From positions 1-20,582 of the forward strand of contig DAOQSN010000053.1 in the NCBI GenBank assembly GCA_035356615.1: a stretch of DNA of 20,582 nt, read 5' to 3'. The position numbers were made by a program, and so were the translations under genes. Shown here piece by piece: positions 6,068 through 13,391 of the stretch; positions within the stretch are counted from its first letter, which is position 1, and every line of letters starts with the position of its first letter. This DNA comes from JAKQDH01 sp029558835. Its GTDB lineage: Bacteria > Planctomycetota > Phycisphaerae > UBA1845. The notes under the pieces are model-generated. The model saw only the letters and a program-made list of their open reading frames with translations, had not been told where the DNA came from and ran no database searches.

Positions 6068-7064
6068 TTACCCATGACACGCGGCGGACGCTTCGCGTCT
6101 CGATGCGAAGCATCGGCGGGCGGAGCCCGCGCCGCGAGTCATGGGCGGGTACGTCCAGGTCGTCCTCGTCGGCCACGATGCGGACGCTGACCGTGGTCCC
6201 GGTGGTATAGGTATCGCTGGCCACCGTGCTGCGGGAGCCGTTGACCATCTCATCCAGGCGGATGGTGCCATCGGAGCCCAGGTAGGCGATGTACCCGTTC
6301 TCCGGATCGACCCGGCGGAACCAGATTTCAGCGTAGGTGCCGCTATTCATGGTGACATCGACGAGGACGCTGTAGTCATCATCCTGGAACCGGTCGACCT
6401 CGGCCACCCCGCCACGGGCGTCGCTGCCCTCGACGAGCAACTGGTTGTTGATCCCCTCCGCCTGTGACCCCTTAGCCGTCCCGACGATCCGCGGCACCAG
6501 CGGGTTGCGGGCGTCGGTGGCAAAGGCCTGGAAGTCGTCGAACGTGACGTTGAGCGTATCGGCGTACAGCCCGCTCTTGCCGGTGTCCGGGTCGGCCGTG
6601 AAGTTGTAGCTGAGGCTGGCCGTCGAGCACCTGACCTCGACCCGCCGCTGGCGCCGGGTGACGTACAGGGTGTAGTCGGTGCTGTCGTTGATGGTCAACC
6701 CGGCGGTAGCCAGGGCCGAGCCCCAGCTCCCGCTGCTGACCTGATAGAGCGCTACCTCGTTCTTGCTGCGGTTGAGCACGACGGCGTAATAGCTATTCGC
6801 GCCGTTGTGGCTGAAGATCAGCCCGGCCTTGTTGGTGCTGCTGCCGCTGGCGAAGTTGACCGTGACGGCGTAGTTGGCGGTGCCGATCTGGGGGGTGGCC
6901 AGCAGCACGGCCTAGCCCAAAGTCAGCTTGGTCACCGTCAGCTTGCCGGACGAGGTGCTCCAGGAGCCCTTGTCGGGTGACCAGAAGGTGGCGCCGCCGA
7001 TGGAATCGCCGAAGGCGTCATTGACGAAGGTGGCCGCCCCGGCCGGGTTCGGGTTGCCCAGGTG
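6033..7064 (-). pseudogene. RHS upstream module, LamG-like, interrupted
   Basis: RHS coding text can be followed back to about 7060 (GNPNPAGAATFVNDAFGDSI, GATFWSPDKGSW, KLTVTKLTLG) but is cut by an in-frame TAG at 6912-6914. It then reads on as AVLLATPQIGTANYAVTVNF through a LamG/concanavalin-like domain (IFSHNGANSYYAVVLNRS, LYVTRRQRRVE, YNFTADPDTGKSGLY). Near 6060 the frame must shift by one base at a six-G run to continue into the core at 4436-6067. The RHS text starts immediately after the stop of the methyltransferase, so the N-terminal secretion part of an ordinary RHS protein is missing. Three independent faults point to a decayed gene. A sequencing error could explain the homopolymer shift but hardly the missing 5' end. 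Confidence 0.75.
6071..6145. repeat. Three-armed palindromic element B (75 bp)
   Basis: Base-for-base identical to element A (137-211), with the same outer stem CCCATGAC...GTCATGGG and three hairpins. It sits at the end of the LamG-like module, where the RHS frame also shifts by one base (run of six Gs, 6060-6065 on the complementary strand). Confidence 0.92.
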
Positions 7065-7068
7065 ACCC

Positions 7069-7998
7069 TCAGGCCTGTTCCTTCCGTCCTATGTAGATGA
7101 GGTTGGGACTCCACGGCGTTTCGAGCGAGCGTCCCCGCAGCAACGTGAACAACGCAAGGTCCGCCGCCTCGCCCAGCAGGTCCGCCGCCTTCGCCACGGC
7201 CCCCCGCCAGGTGCGTTCGTGCCGCAGGGCGAGGCCGAACAAGCCGAACATGCCACTGTACTCGCAATACAAACAGCCGAGGCCAAGACCCTCGAACAAC
7301 GCGCGATAACGGGCCCGCCGCATGATTGTGGTATTGTGCGAGCGGAGGAACTCGGGCGACAGCAACGCCAGGAACGGGTAACTCCAGCCCCGCAGGTTCG
7401 GAATCGTGCAGACCAGGAAGCCGCCCGGGGCCAGAAGGTTGACGTGCGCCGCCACGGCTCGCCGCGGGTCCGTGAAATGCTCGATGAACCCCCGCGACAG
7501 AATCACCTCATAGCGCCCCGCGTGGTCGCGTTGAAACATGGAATCGAACACGTCCGTCTCGATGACGTGGGCGGGATCGAAGCCCGCGGCCGCCAATGAC
7601 TCCCGCGTCTCCGCCGCGCCCACGGGACTGTATTCCACGCCGAACGGTTGGTATCCGAAGAGCCGGTGAAACGCGATAAGGTTGCGACCGGGGGCGCAAC
7701 CGATCTCCAGGCACCGCCAGTTGGCCGCCTTCGGCAGGTACCTGCGGAACACCCGCTGCGCCAGGAATTCGCGGTAGGACTCCCCGCGCTCGGCACCGAG
7801 CCTCGTTCGGCAACGTCCGCAAAGCCGGCCCGGCAGTCCCGGTGCGGACTCACGCGCGTCCCTGGTTTCCTCAACGTGACGCTCGTGGCGCGCATCCCAG
7901 AAGCCCCGCGTGACCAGGCGGTCAACCGACCCCCGATCAGCGCCGGACGACAACGCGGCCGACTCGGGTGTGATGCTATCGGGTCTCGCTTCCGTCAT
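7069..7998 (-). CDS. Class I SAM-dependent methyltransferase
   Basis: Taken from the ATG at 7996-7998, the product has 309 residues. The AdoMet-binding motif I is CLEIGCAPGRNLIAF (residues 96-110), followed by an acidic end to strand 2 (FGVEYS), ETDVFD as the motif II region, and EVILSRGFIEHFTDP (164-178) with PGGFLVCTIPN as the post-motifs. This matches the Methyltransf_11/25 families, which use S-adenosylmethionine to methylate small molecules or surface glycans; the substrate cannot be read from the sequence. A frame open to 8241 would add 81 residues encoded by a branched palindromic repeat and is not credible. The FHA gene lies 239 bp upstream on the same strand, with the repeat between them. 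The 3' end abuts RHS debris, so the RHS insertion or deletion stopped exactly at this gene. Confidence 0.85.
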   Translation of the reverse strand: MTEARPDSITPESAALSSGADRGSVDRLVTRGFWDARHERHVEETRDARESAPGLPGRLCGRCRTRLGAERGESYREFLAQRVFRRYLPKAANWRCLEIGCAPGRNLIAFHRLFGYQPFGVEYSPVGAAETRESLAAAGFDPAHVIETDVFDSMFQRDHAGRYEVILSRGFIEHFTDPRRAVAAHVNLLAPGGFLVCTIPNLRGWSYPFLALLSPEFLRSHNTTIMRRARYRALFEGLGLGCLYCEYSGMFGLFGLALRHERTWRGAVAKAADLLGEAADLALFTLLRGRSLETPWSPNLIYIGRKEQA

Positions 7999-8073
7999 CC
8001 GGTGTACTGCCACGCCGCAGCCCCGCTTCGGTGTCACCAGCAAGACTAGCTGCGTCCCCGCCTTCCCGAGGCC

Positions 8074-8191
8074 AGGGTGGCATGGCCAAGCGCAGGGCCG
8101 CCATGCCTTCCCCATCGACGGGTGGCTGCTGCACCAACATGCCGGCCTGCCTGTCGGCAGACAGGCGCCTTCGGCTTGGGCATGCCACCCT
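8074..8191. repeat. Branched GGGTGGCATG palindromic repeat
   Basis: AGGGTGGCATG at 8074-8084 pairs perfectly with 8181-8191, and CCAAG (8086-8090) with CTTGG (8175-8179). Inside are two arms: 8096-8105 with 8138-8147 (9 of 10 pairs), and GCCTGTC-GGCA-GACAGGC at 8149-8166. The whole can form a three-way junction. It fills the gap between the methyltransferase and FHA genes and could affect transcript stability or termination. Confidence 0.8.
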
Positions 8192-8237
8192 CCGGGCTTC
8201 CCCTCTCGTGGACCTATCTGGCCGCGTCCCCGTCGTC

Positions 8238-9083
8238 TCACTCGCGCCGGCGGGCGCGCTGGGCGGCTTCGGCGATGCGCCAGCGCTCCCGGCTCTCGGT
8301 GGCTTGGATGTCGATGAGATCGGGGGGCATCTCCTGGGGCGCGATGGCCGCCGTCGGCTTGGCGGCCTTGCCGTTGTCCGAACCGGGCTCGGCCACGGCG
8401 ATCCCCACGAAGTGAATCCGGAAGCGCGTTTCACCCACGCTGATCACGTCGCCGTTCTTCAGCAGGCGGAAGTTGACCTGCTTGTCGTTGACGCGGGTGC
8501 CGTTCTCCGTCAGCAGGTCGGCCACCGCCGGCCGACCCAGGTACGTGAATACCGCGCAGTGCACGCGCGAGATGCCGGGTTCGGAAACGGCCAGGTCGCA
8601 GCCCTTGCGGCGACCGATAACGCAGATGGCGCGCTTGGGGCGGAAGAGCGTACCCGTGCTGACGTGCTCCAGGGCAACCGCGTCCGGCGTGCGGTCGAGA
8701 TCACCCGTGAAGACCTGGGTCCCGTGCGGACTGCCGCTCTTGCGAATCTCGGCACGGAAGTTCCAGGTCTCCACGTTGAGCACGTCGCCGTCGGTGACCT
8801 CCTCGTGTTCCAGACGCAGCCCGTTGAGCTTCGTGTTGGGATTGGCCAGCGGGTCCGAGGCCACGATGCGCGTCCCATCGTTGACGAGCAGCACCTGGAT
8901 GGGAGCAACGTTGGCGTGCTTGAGGACGATCTTGCAGCCCGGCCGGGTGCCAATCAGTGTCAGCACGCGCCGGCAGGCAATGCGCCGGGCGGGACGCCCC
9001 TCTGCTTCCAAGAGCAGATCGAACTCGGGGGAGCCCTGCTCCACGGCGGGGAAGTCGCCCGGTGATTCCTGTGGCCCGGCCAA
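8238..9083 (-). CDS. Tandem FHA-domain protein
   Basis: 281 residues from a TTG start at 9081-9083, with GGGAG about ten bases upstream; the frame has no earlier good start. The second FHA domain is textbook: IGRRKGCDLAV (156-166), SRVHC (172-176), NGTRVN (194-199) and LKNGDVISVG. These are the phosphothreonine-binding residues. The first FHA-like domain (about 20-115) keeps LIGTRPGCKIVL and NTKLNG but lacks the S-x-x-H motif, so it probably does not bind phosphate. The C-terminus is a low-complexity Ala/Arg tail. No signal peptide is seen, so it is likely cytoplasmic and reads out Ser/Thr kinase signalling, which is abundant in Planctomycetes. No kinase is in the window. TATACT at 9186-9191 (complement) is a possible -10 box. 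Confidence 0.88.
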   Translation of the reverse strand: MAGPQESPGDFPAVEQGSPEFDLLLEAEGRPARRIACRRVLTLIGTRPGCKIVLKHANVAPIQVLLVNDGTRIVASDPLANPNTKLNGLRLEHEEVTDGDVLNVETWNFRAEIRKSGSPHGTQVFTGDLDRTPDAVALEHVSTGTLFRPKRAICVIGRRKGCDLAVSEPGISRVHCAVFTYLGRPAVADLLTENGTRVNDKQVNFRLLKNGDVISVGETRFRIHFVGIAVAEPGSDNGKAAKPTAAIAPQEMPPDLIDIQATESRERWRIAEAAQRARRRE

Positions 9084-9546
9084 CGCTTTCGACTCCCGCG
9101 TCTATCTCGCCACCGCCGACGTTGGTGCCTGACCGACCTTCACCCACCTGCACCGACGCCGCGCGCGAAGACACGATCTTAACCCAGTATAGCGCTTCGG
9201 GCACGCGCAATCTACTACAACTTTTTACAGCGGCAGATTGCGGGCGGACGTTGAGCCGAACCCGGCAGAAACTGCGGCAGAGCGGCTCGGCCGCGCTGCA
9301 AGGCCCCCCCGCCCCATGCCCGAAGCGCTTGCTGCCCCGGACCCGCCGGAACGGGGCGGACCGGTCCCAGACGCACCCAAACCACGGCACAGGGCAGCGA
9401 CACGCGGGACAACCCCCACAGGACACAACGCGAATTTAACAGGCCGTCCGGACCGAAACTCACAGGCTTAGCCGCGGTGCGAACGCAGCCCGGCAGGCCG
9501 TGCCGAGCCGGCCCGCCCCCCTGGCAGCACGCCCCCAGAACGTCCA
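9084..9546. other. Gap between FHA and TPR genes
   Basis: No credible gene. The frames open here are shadows extending from the TPR gene or arginine/proline-rich noise. The only signal is TATACT on the minus strand at 9186-9191, without a convincing -35 box, about 100 bases ahead of the FHA start. The run AACTTTTTAC near 9220 is the only AT-rich patch. Confidence 0.5.
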
Positions 9547-10170
9547 CTACTCCGCCAACTGAAGGAAATCGACCATGTATTGATCGTAGGTACGCTGGTC
9601 GGCCTCGACCGCCAGCGACAGACGCAGTTCGTTGATCACCTTGGTGCCCATCGGCACCCACGCCTTCCAGCACGTGCCGCACACCTGGGCCGCGATGCGC
9701 TGCCCGAGCGCGCCTTTGAACGGCGGACGTTCCAGCTTCCCCTGCGGACTGCCGCACCGGGAGCAACGGAACCCGCTATCCGGGTCGGCCTCACCCGCCG
9801 CGGGAACCACCTCCTCGACGGCAGCGGCCCCCGCGGCACTGGCCGGCACCGGCGCCCCGAGGTTCCGCAGCCGGGCGGTCATCGCCTTCTGCGGCATGCG
9901 ATCTCCCAGCCGATCGGCGACCGCGACCCCCTGCGTCAGCACGTCGACGGCCCGCTCACGCTGCCCCGTCCGCTGGTAGGCCGTCCCGAGCAGTTCGTAG
10001 GCACGCGACAGGTTCGGCGCCAACTCCACCGCGCGCGCCAGCGGAGCGATGGCCGCCCCCGGCTGACCCGCCTCCAGGTACGCCTTGCCCAGGCTCAAAT
10101 GCCCCAGCTCGTTGTTCGGATCGGCCTCCGTCATCTTGCGAAACTGCTCGATGCGGCTCGCGCTATCCAT
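9547..10170 (-). CDS. TPR protein fused to a YggX-like Fe(II)-trafficking domain
   Basis: 207 residues from the ATG at 10168-10170, preceded by GAGGGGGTTCTCC. TPR motifs occupy about residues 5-95 (LGHLSLGKAYLEAGQPGAAI, AYELLGTAYQRTGQRERAV). After an Ala/Pro linker comes a domain at 135-206 (PPFKGALGQRIAAQVC, CWKAWVPMGTKVINE, YDQYMVDFL) that follows the pattern of YggX/Iron_traffic proteins (pGxLGxxI, W..W, INE.rL, FL). YggX in enterobacteria protects Fe-S clusters and handles Fe(II). Here CSRC (136-139) and CGTC (164-167) form two CxxC pairs that could bind zinc or iron, unlike the single Cys of E. coli YggX. A frame open to 10317 would read through an inverted repeat and was rejected. Function is inferred from domain likeness. 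Confidence 0.78.
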   Translation of the reverse strand: MDSASRIEQFRKMTEADPNNELGHLSLGKAYLEAGQPGAAIAPLARAVELAPNLSRAYELLGTAYQRTGQRERAVDVLTQGVAVADRLGDRMPQKAMTARLRNLGAPVPASAAGAAAVEEVVPAAGEADPDSGFRCSRCGSPQGKLERPPFKGALGQRIAAQVCGTCWKAWVPMGTKVINELRLSLAVEADQRTYDQYMVDFLQLAE

Positions 10171-10187
10171 TGGAGAACCCCCTCGGT

Positions 10188-10297
10188 GATTGTCGATTGA
10201 CGATTGCGGATTGTCGATTGCCTGCGGCAGACTGTCGATAGAGAGCAGCTCGCGGGCTGCCTTCCAATCGACACTCGACGATCTGCAATCGACAATT
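10188..10297. repeat. ATTGTCGATTG long inverted repeat, copy 1
   Basis: ATTGTCGATTG at 10189-10199 pairs perfectly with CAATCGACAAT at 10286-10296. A second TGTCGATTG (10212-10220) pairs with CAATCGACA (10265-10273). GCAGC/GCTGC closes a small inner hairpin. It lies just upstream of the TPR gene's start, in the intergenic space shared with the divergent YkgJ gene. A related inverted repeat occurs at 14671-14735. Confidence 0.75.
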
Positions 10298-10448
10298 CCC
10301 CGGCCTTTTGCCGTCACCGCGTAGGGATGGTAGAGGCGCCTTGAGCGCGGCTCAACCCTGGCCGCCCGCAGCCGAGAGGCACCGGCAACCTGGGCACGTA
10401 GCTCGACCCGTCCGCGCGAGTTTGCCTTCGTAGCGACTGCCGTGCAGA

Positions 10449-11744
10449 ATGCCCGTTATGGGCCGCGAGCAGAGCCTTCCCGTACTTATGCCGACCGTCC
10501 CCGGTCAGCACTGGTCGTGCCACAGTTGCACCGCCTGCTGTCGCACGCTGGTGGGGCACCTCACCCCGCGGGAACGTGCCCACCTCGACGAGCAGGGCTG
10601 GGCGAAGGAAATGCCGGTTCCGCCCTATGTCAAACTCGGACGTGGATGGGCGCTGAACAAGCACCCGGACGGCGCCTGTGTCTTCCTGCGGGCGGACGGG
10701 CTCTGCGACATTCACGTGCGCTACGGGGAAGCCGCCAAGCCGCTTGCCTGTCGCATCTACCCGTTCTCCGTTCGCCCGGTGCAGTCTGGTTGGCGGGTCT
10801 CGCTGCGCTTCGACTGTCCGAGCATGCAGAAGGCGCAGGGGCGACCCATAGGCGACTACCGCGAGTGGCTGCGCGACCTGGCCAACGAGATGGCCCACAC
10901 CCCGCCGCCCCAGGACGACGGCGCGGAGCTGGCCACCCGCGTCCGCGGCGCGCAGGAAGAGGTGGACAGACTCATAGCCCAGCTCGTACGTTGGATCAGG
11001 CGGCCAGAGCCAGGCTTGACGGAACGGGTGATCGGCGCCGCCCGGCTGACCGAGGCCCTGGAGGAAACACCCTTCCGGCGCATCCGTGGCCGACACCTCG
11101 AACAGGTCGTCGAAACCTTGCTCGAGCACGTACCGCGAGAAAGCGTGATCCCGCCGCAACCGCCGGGCGAGCGTCAGCGGGGCATGCTGCGGCAGCTCGC
11201 GTTCGCCCACGCCGAGCACGTCAGTCACGCCGAGATGCAGAGCCTCCTCCGGCGTTGGCGCAGGCGGCGCGAACAGTTGCGCAGCGCGCGGCAATTCCGC
11301 GTGGGCACCGGCACCGCACCTAGACTGCCGGGCGTGGCTGCACCACCCTTGTTCGAGCAGATTGAAGCGGTCGCGCCGTGCCCTGAGGAGGCCGCCACCG
11401 TCGAGAATCTCGTCGAGCGCTATCTGCTGGCCCGGCTGGAGGGACACACCGTGTGCGGCGCCGGCTACTACGGCTGGCCGGTTCTGGCCGGTCTTAACGC
11501 CCTGTGGTTGTCCGTGGTCGCCGTCGCCTGGCTGGGACGTTACCATGCGGCCGCCGCGGGGCGGGACACGCTGAGCGTGATCGACATGAGCGCGGGGCTC
11601 GGGTGGGTGGACCGCGCCGCCACCCGCCTGCCGTCGCTGGGCACGCTGGCCGAACGCCTCCGCGTCCAGTACCTGATGCGGGATGACGGCATAGCCCGGT
11701 TGCTCGGCGCGTATCGGCTTCTCGGGAGCGCATCTCATGTCTGA
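10449..11744 (+). CDS. YkgJ-family cysteine-cluster protein
   Basis: 431 residues from ATG 10449 (another ATG is at 10458). The N-terminal ~125 residues carry the YkgJ/FliB-like cysteine pattern: CHSCTACC (24-31), C77, C86 in LCDIH, C101 in LACRIYPF and C123 in FDCPS. This family is thought to bind zinc or an Fe-S cluster; its reaction is not known. The C-terminal ~300 residues are largely helical and Arg/Glu-rich, with a hydrophobic stretch near 365-385 (YYGWPVLAGLNALWLSVVAVAWLG), and match nothing I recognise. Ordinary YkgJ proteins are much shorter, so this is an extended version. The stop overlaps the start of deoC by 8 bases, implying coupled translation. Confidence 0.85.
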   Translation: MPVMGREQSLPVLMPTVPGQHWSCHSCTACCRTLVGHLTPRERAHLDEQGWAKEMPVPPYVKLGRGWALNKHPDGACVFLRADGLCDIHVRYGEAAKPLACRIYPFSVRPVQSGWRVSLRFDCPSMQKAQGRPIGDYREWLRDLANEMAHTPPPQDDGAELATRVRGAQEEVDRLIAQLVRWIRRPEPGLTERVIGAARLTEALEETPFRRIRGRHLEQVVETLLEHVPRESVIPPQPPGERQRGMLRQLAFAHAEHVSHAEMQSLLRRWRRRREQLRSARQFRVGTGTAPRLPGVAAPPLFEQIEAVAPCPEEAATVENLVERYLLARLEGHTVCGAGYYGWPVLAGLNALWLSVVAVAWLGRYHAAAAGRDTLSVIDMSAGLGWVDRAATRLPSLGTLAERLRVQYLMRDDGIARLLGAYRLLGSASHV

Positions 11745-12450
11745 TCTCAGTGATATCGCGCGGATGATCGACCACACGCTGCTGAAGCCGGAAGCACTGC
11801 CGGAGCAGATCGACGCCTTGTGCGACGAGGCAGTGGAACACGGCTTTGCCGCGGTGTGCGTGCATCCCGTCTACGTGTGGCAAGCGGCCCGGCGTCTGGG
11901 TGGTCGGGGCAGGCTGCACGAGCCCGCGCCGGTCGTGGCGACCGTTGTTGGTTTCCCGCTGGGAGCGAACCTGGCGCAGACGAAGGTGGCCGAGGCCCGC
12001 CAGGCCCTCAAAGACGGCGCCCGCGAGATCGACATGGTCGTGCACCTTGGCGCCCTGATTTCCGGGGAGGAGTCGGCAGTCGTGCACGAGATCGCGGCCG
12101 TGGCGGAACTGGTCCGGCAGCCCGAGCCGCCGGGCATCCTGAAGGTCATCCTCGAAACGGCCGCTTTGACCGAGGAGCAGATCGTGCGGGGCTGCCAGTG
12201 GGCGCGGCTGGGCGGGGCGGACTTCGTCAAGACTTCCACGGGCTTTCACCCGGCCGGCGGTGCCACGATCGCCCACGTGCGGCTGCTGCGGGAGGCAGCC
12301 ACCCCCCTGCGAGTCAAGGCGTCAGGCGGTATTCGGGACCTTGCCACCGCCCGCGCCATGGTCGAAGCAGGCGCCACGCGACTGGGCACCTCCAGCGGCG
12401 TCGCCATCGCCCGTCAACTGCGCGGAGCAGCCCCCGGCGCGGACTCCTAG
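11737..12450 (+). CDS. deoC: Deoxyribose-phosphate aldolase
   Basis: 237 residues, the normal length for bacterial DeoC. It reversibly splits 2-deoxyribose 5-phosphate into glyceraldehyde 3-phosphate and acetaldehyde in deoxynucleoside breakdown. Family residues are in place: IDHTLLKP at 11-18, D99 in EIDMV, the Schiff-base lysine K165 in VKTSTGF, and the proton-relay lysine K194 in VKASGGI; GTSSG near the C-terminus binds phosphate. The start is the ATG at 11737 with GGGAG 8 bases upstream, inside the end of the YkgJ-like gene. No other nucleoside-catabolism gene is nearby, so its regulation is probably shared with the upstream gene. Confidence 0.95.
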   Translation: MSDLSDIARMIDHTLLKPEALPEQIDALCDEAVEHGFAAVCVHPVYVWQAARRLGGRGRLHEPAPVVATVVGFPLGANLAQTKVAEARQALKDGAREIDMVVHLGALISGEESAVVHEIAAVAELVRQPEPPGILKVILETAALTEEQIVRGCQWARLGGADFVKTSTGFHPAGGATIAHVRLLREAATPLRVKASGGIRDLATARAMVEAGATRLGTSSGVAIARQLRGAAPGADS

Positions 12451-12528
12451 CGTCGCCCCCCGGGCGTGGCGTCGCCCACGTGATGGACGAGCAGGCTTGT
12501 ACGCGAGGGGGTGCCTTTGCCACCGCAG

Positions 12529-12563
12529 CCCTCACCCCTACCCCTCTCCCGCCGGGAGAGGGG
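12529..12563. repeat. CCCCTCTCCC hairpin, copy 2
   Basis: CCCCTCTCCC (12541-12550), loop GCC, GGGAGAGGGG (12554-12563): a perfect 10-bp stem preceded by CCCTCACCCCTA. It is the reverse complement of the repeat at 9-46. It lies about 80 bases past the deoC stop, and could stop transcripts or stabilise their ends, though no T-run follows. Confidence 0.8.
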
Positions 12564-12668
12564 TGCCGACGCCCCCCCCATCGGGCCGACGCTACCTCGA
12601 TCCCCGGCCGCCTCCACCCCCGTCCCGGGCCGAGCCCGGCGGCCGCCGTTGGCCGCTTCCACCCACCC

Positions 12669-12698
12669 TTGACCCTCTGCGCGGCCGGCCGCTAGAAT
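12669..12698 (+). promoter_or_regulatory. Predicted sigma-70 promoter
   Basis: TTGACC (12669-12674), 18-base spacer, TAGAAT (12693-12698), ending 30 bases before the ATG at 12729. Five of six bases match the consensus in each box. The position fits independent expression of the zinc-ribbon gene. Confidence 0.5.
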
Positions 12699-12728
12699 AC
12701 CGGTTTAGGCAGCTCGGGAGATAGCGGC

Positions 12729-13232
12729 ATGAAGGACGAAGTCACTAGTACCTGCGAAACGTGCGGCGCGAGCATCTACAAGCAGCACATCGACAGCGGC
12801 ATCGCTCGGTATGAAGGAGGGAAGCTGCTCTGCGCCCACTGCGTCGAGGAATACGAGCAGGCCCACGACCTGGCCTCGTCCAGCGTGCAGGTGGCCAGCG
12901 ATTCCATCGCCCTGGAGGAGGACGCGGAGCGCAGCGCCAAGTCCGGCGGCACCCAGATCCACTCCTTCTCGACCCAGACCCTCGGCCTCCGCAAGGCGAA
13001 GTCCGAGGGTGATTACAAGCGCACCATCGACCCCAACCAGGCCGGTGCCACGCGCTGCCGCATCTTCCACGCCAAGCTCACCGATGGGGCGCTGACGTTC
13101 ATGGCCGACTCCATCAACGACTGGCTCGACGAGAACCCCAGCGTCGTCATCAAGCACGTGACCTCGACGATCGGCATCTTCGAGGGCAAGGTACACGCCG
13201 AGCCGAACCTGATCATCACGCTGCTCTATTGA
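12729..13232 (+). CDS. Zinc-ribbon protein of unknown function
   Basis: 167 residues, with GGGAG just upstream of the ATG. Two CxxC pairs, CETC (9-12) and CAHC (35-38), form a probable zinc ribbon. A Ser/Ala/Glu-rich linker follows, then a compact C-terminal domain (RCRIFHAKLTDGALTFMADSINDWLD, VVIKHVTSTIGIFEGK, NLIITLLY) with alternating strands. No signal peptide or membrane segment. I recognise the C-terminal part only as a small conserved-looking domain, possibly related to proteins that bind small ligands, and cannot name a function. It has its own predicted promoter, and the next gene has another, so it is probably a single-gene unit. Confidence 0.8.
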   Translation: MKDEVTSTCETCGASIYKQHIDSGIARYEGGKLLCAHCVEEYEQAHDLASSSVQVASDSIALEEDAERSAKSGGTQIHSFSTQTLGLRKAKSEGDYKRTIDPNQAGATRCRIFHAKLTDGALTFMADSINDWLDENPSVVIKHVTSTIGIFEGKVHAEPNLIITLLY

Positions 13233-13258
13233 TCGGGCGGGTCCGTCCCCGATATACT
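13229..13258 (+). promoter_or_regulatory. Predicted promoter for rocD
   Basis: TTGATC (13229-13234) and TATACT (13253-13258) with an 18-base spacer. The -35 box overlaps the stop of the preceding gene, and about 130 bases of leader would precede the rocD ATG. Confidence 0.45.
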
Positions 13259-13391
13259 GCCGCGGCCTGGCGCGCCGGCCCGCGGAGAGGGCTGGGCACC
13301 CAGGCGCCTGCGTACCGGTCGGCTGCAGCTTCGGCCGCGGCGGCCGCCGGAAACGAACACCGGCCGACTACGGGTCTTGAGGACGGAATGT

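Noticed and set aside
7999..8241. N-terminal extension of the methyltransferase
   Set aside because: It would translate a branched palindromic repeat; the ATG at 7998 begins protein-like sequence.
10171..10317. N-terminal extension of the TPR protein
   Set aside because: It translates the ATTGTCGATTG inverted repeat; the ATG at 10170 has a good ribosome site.
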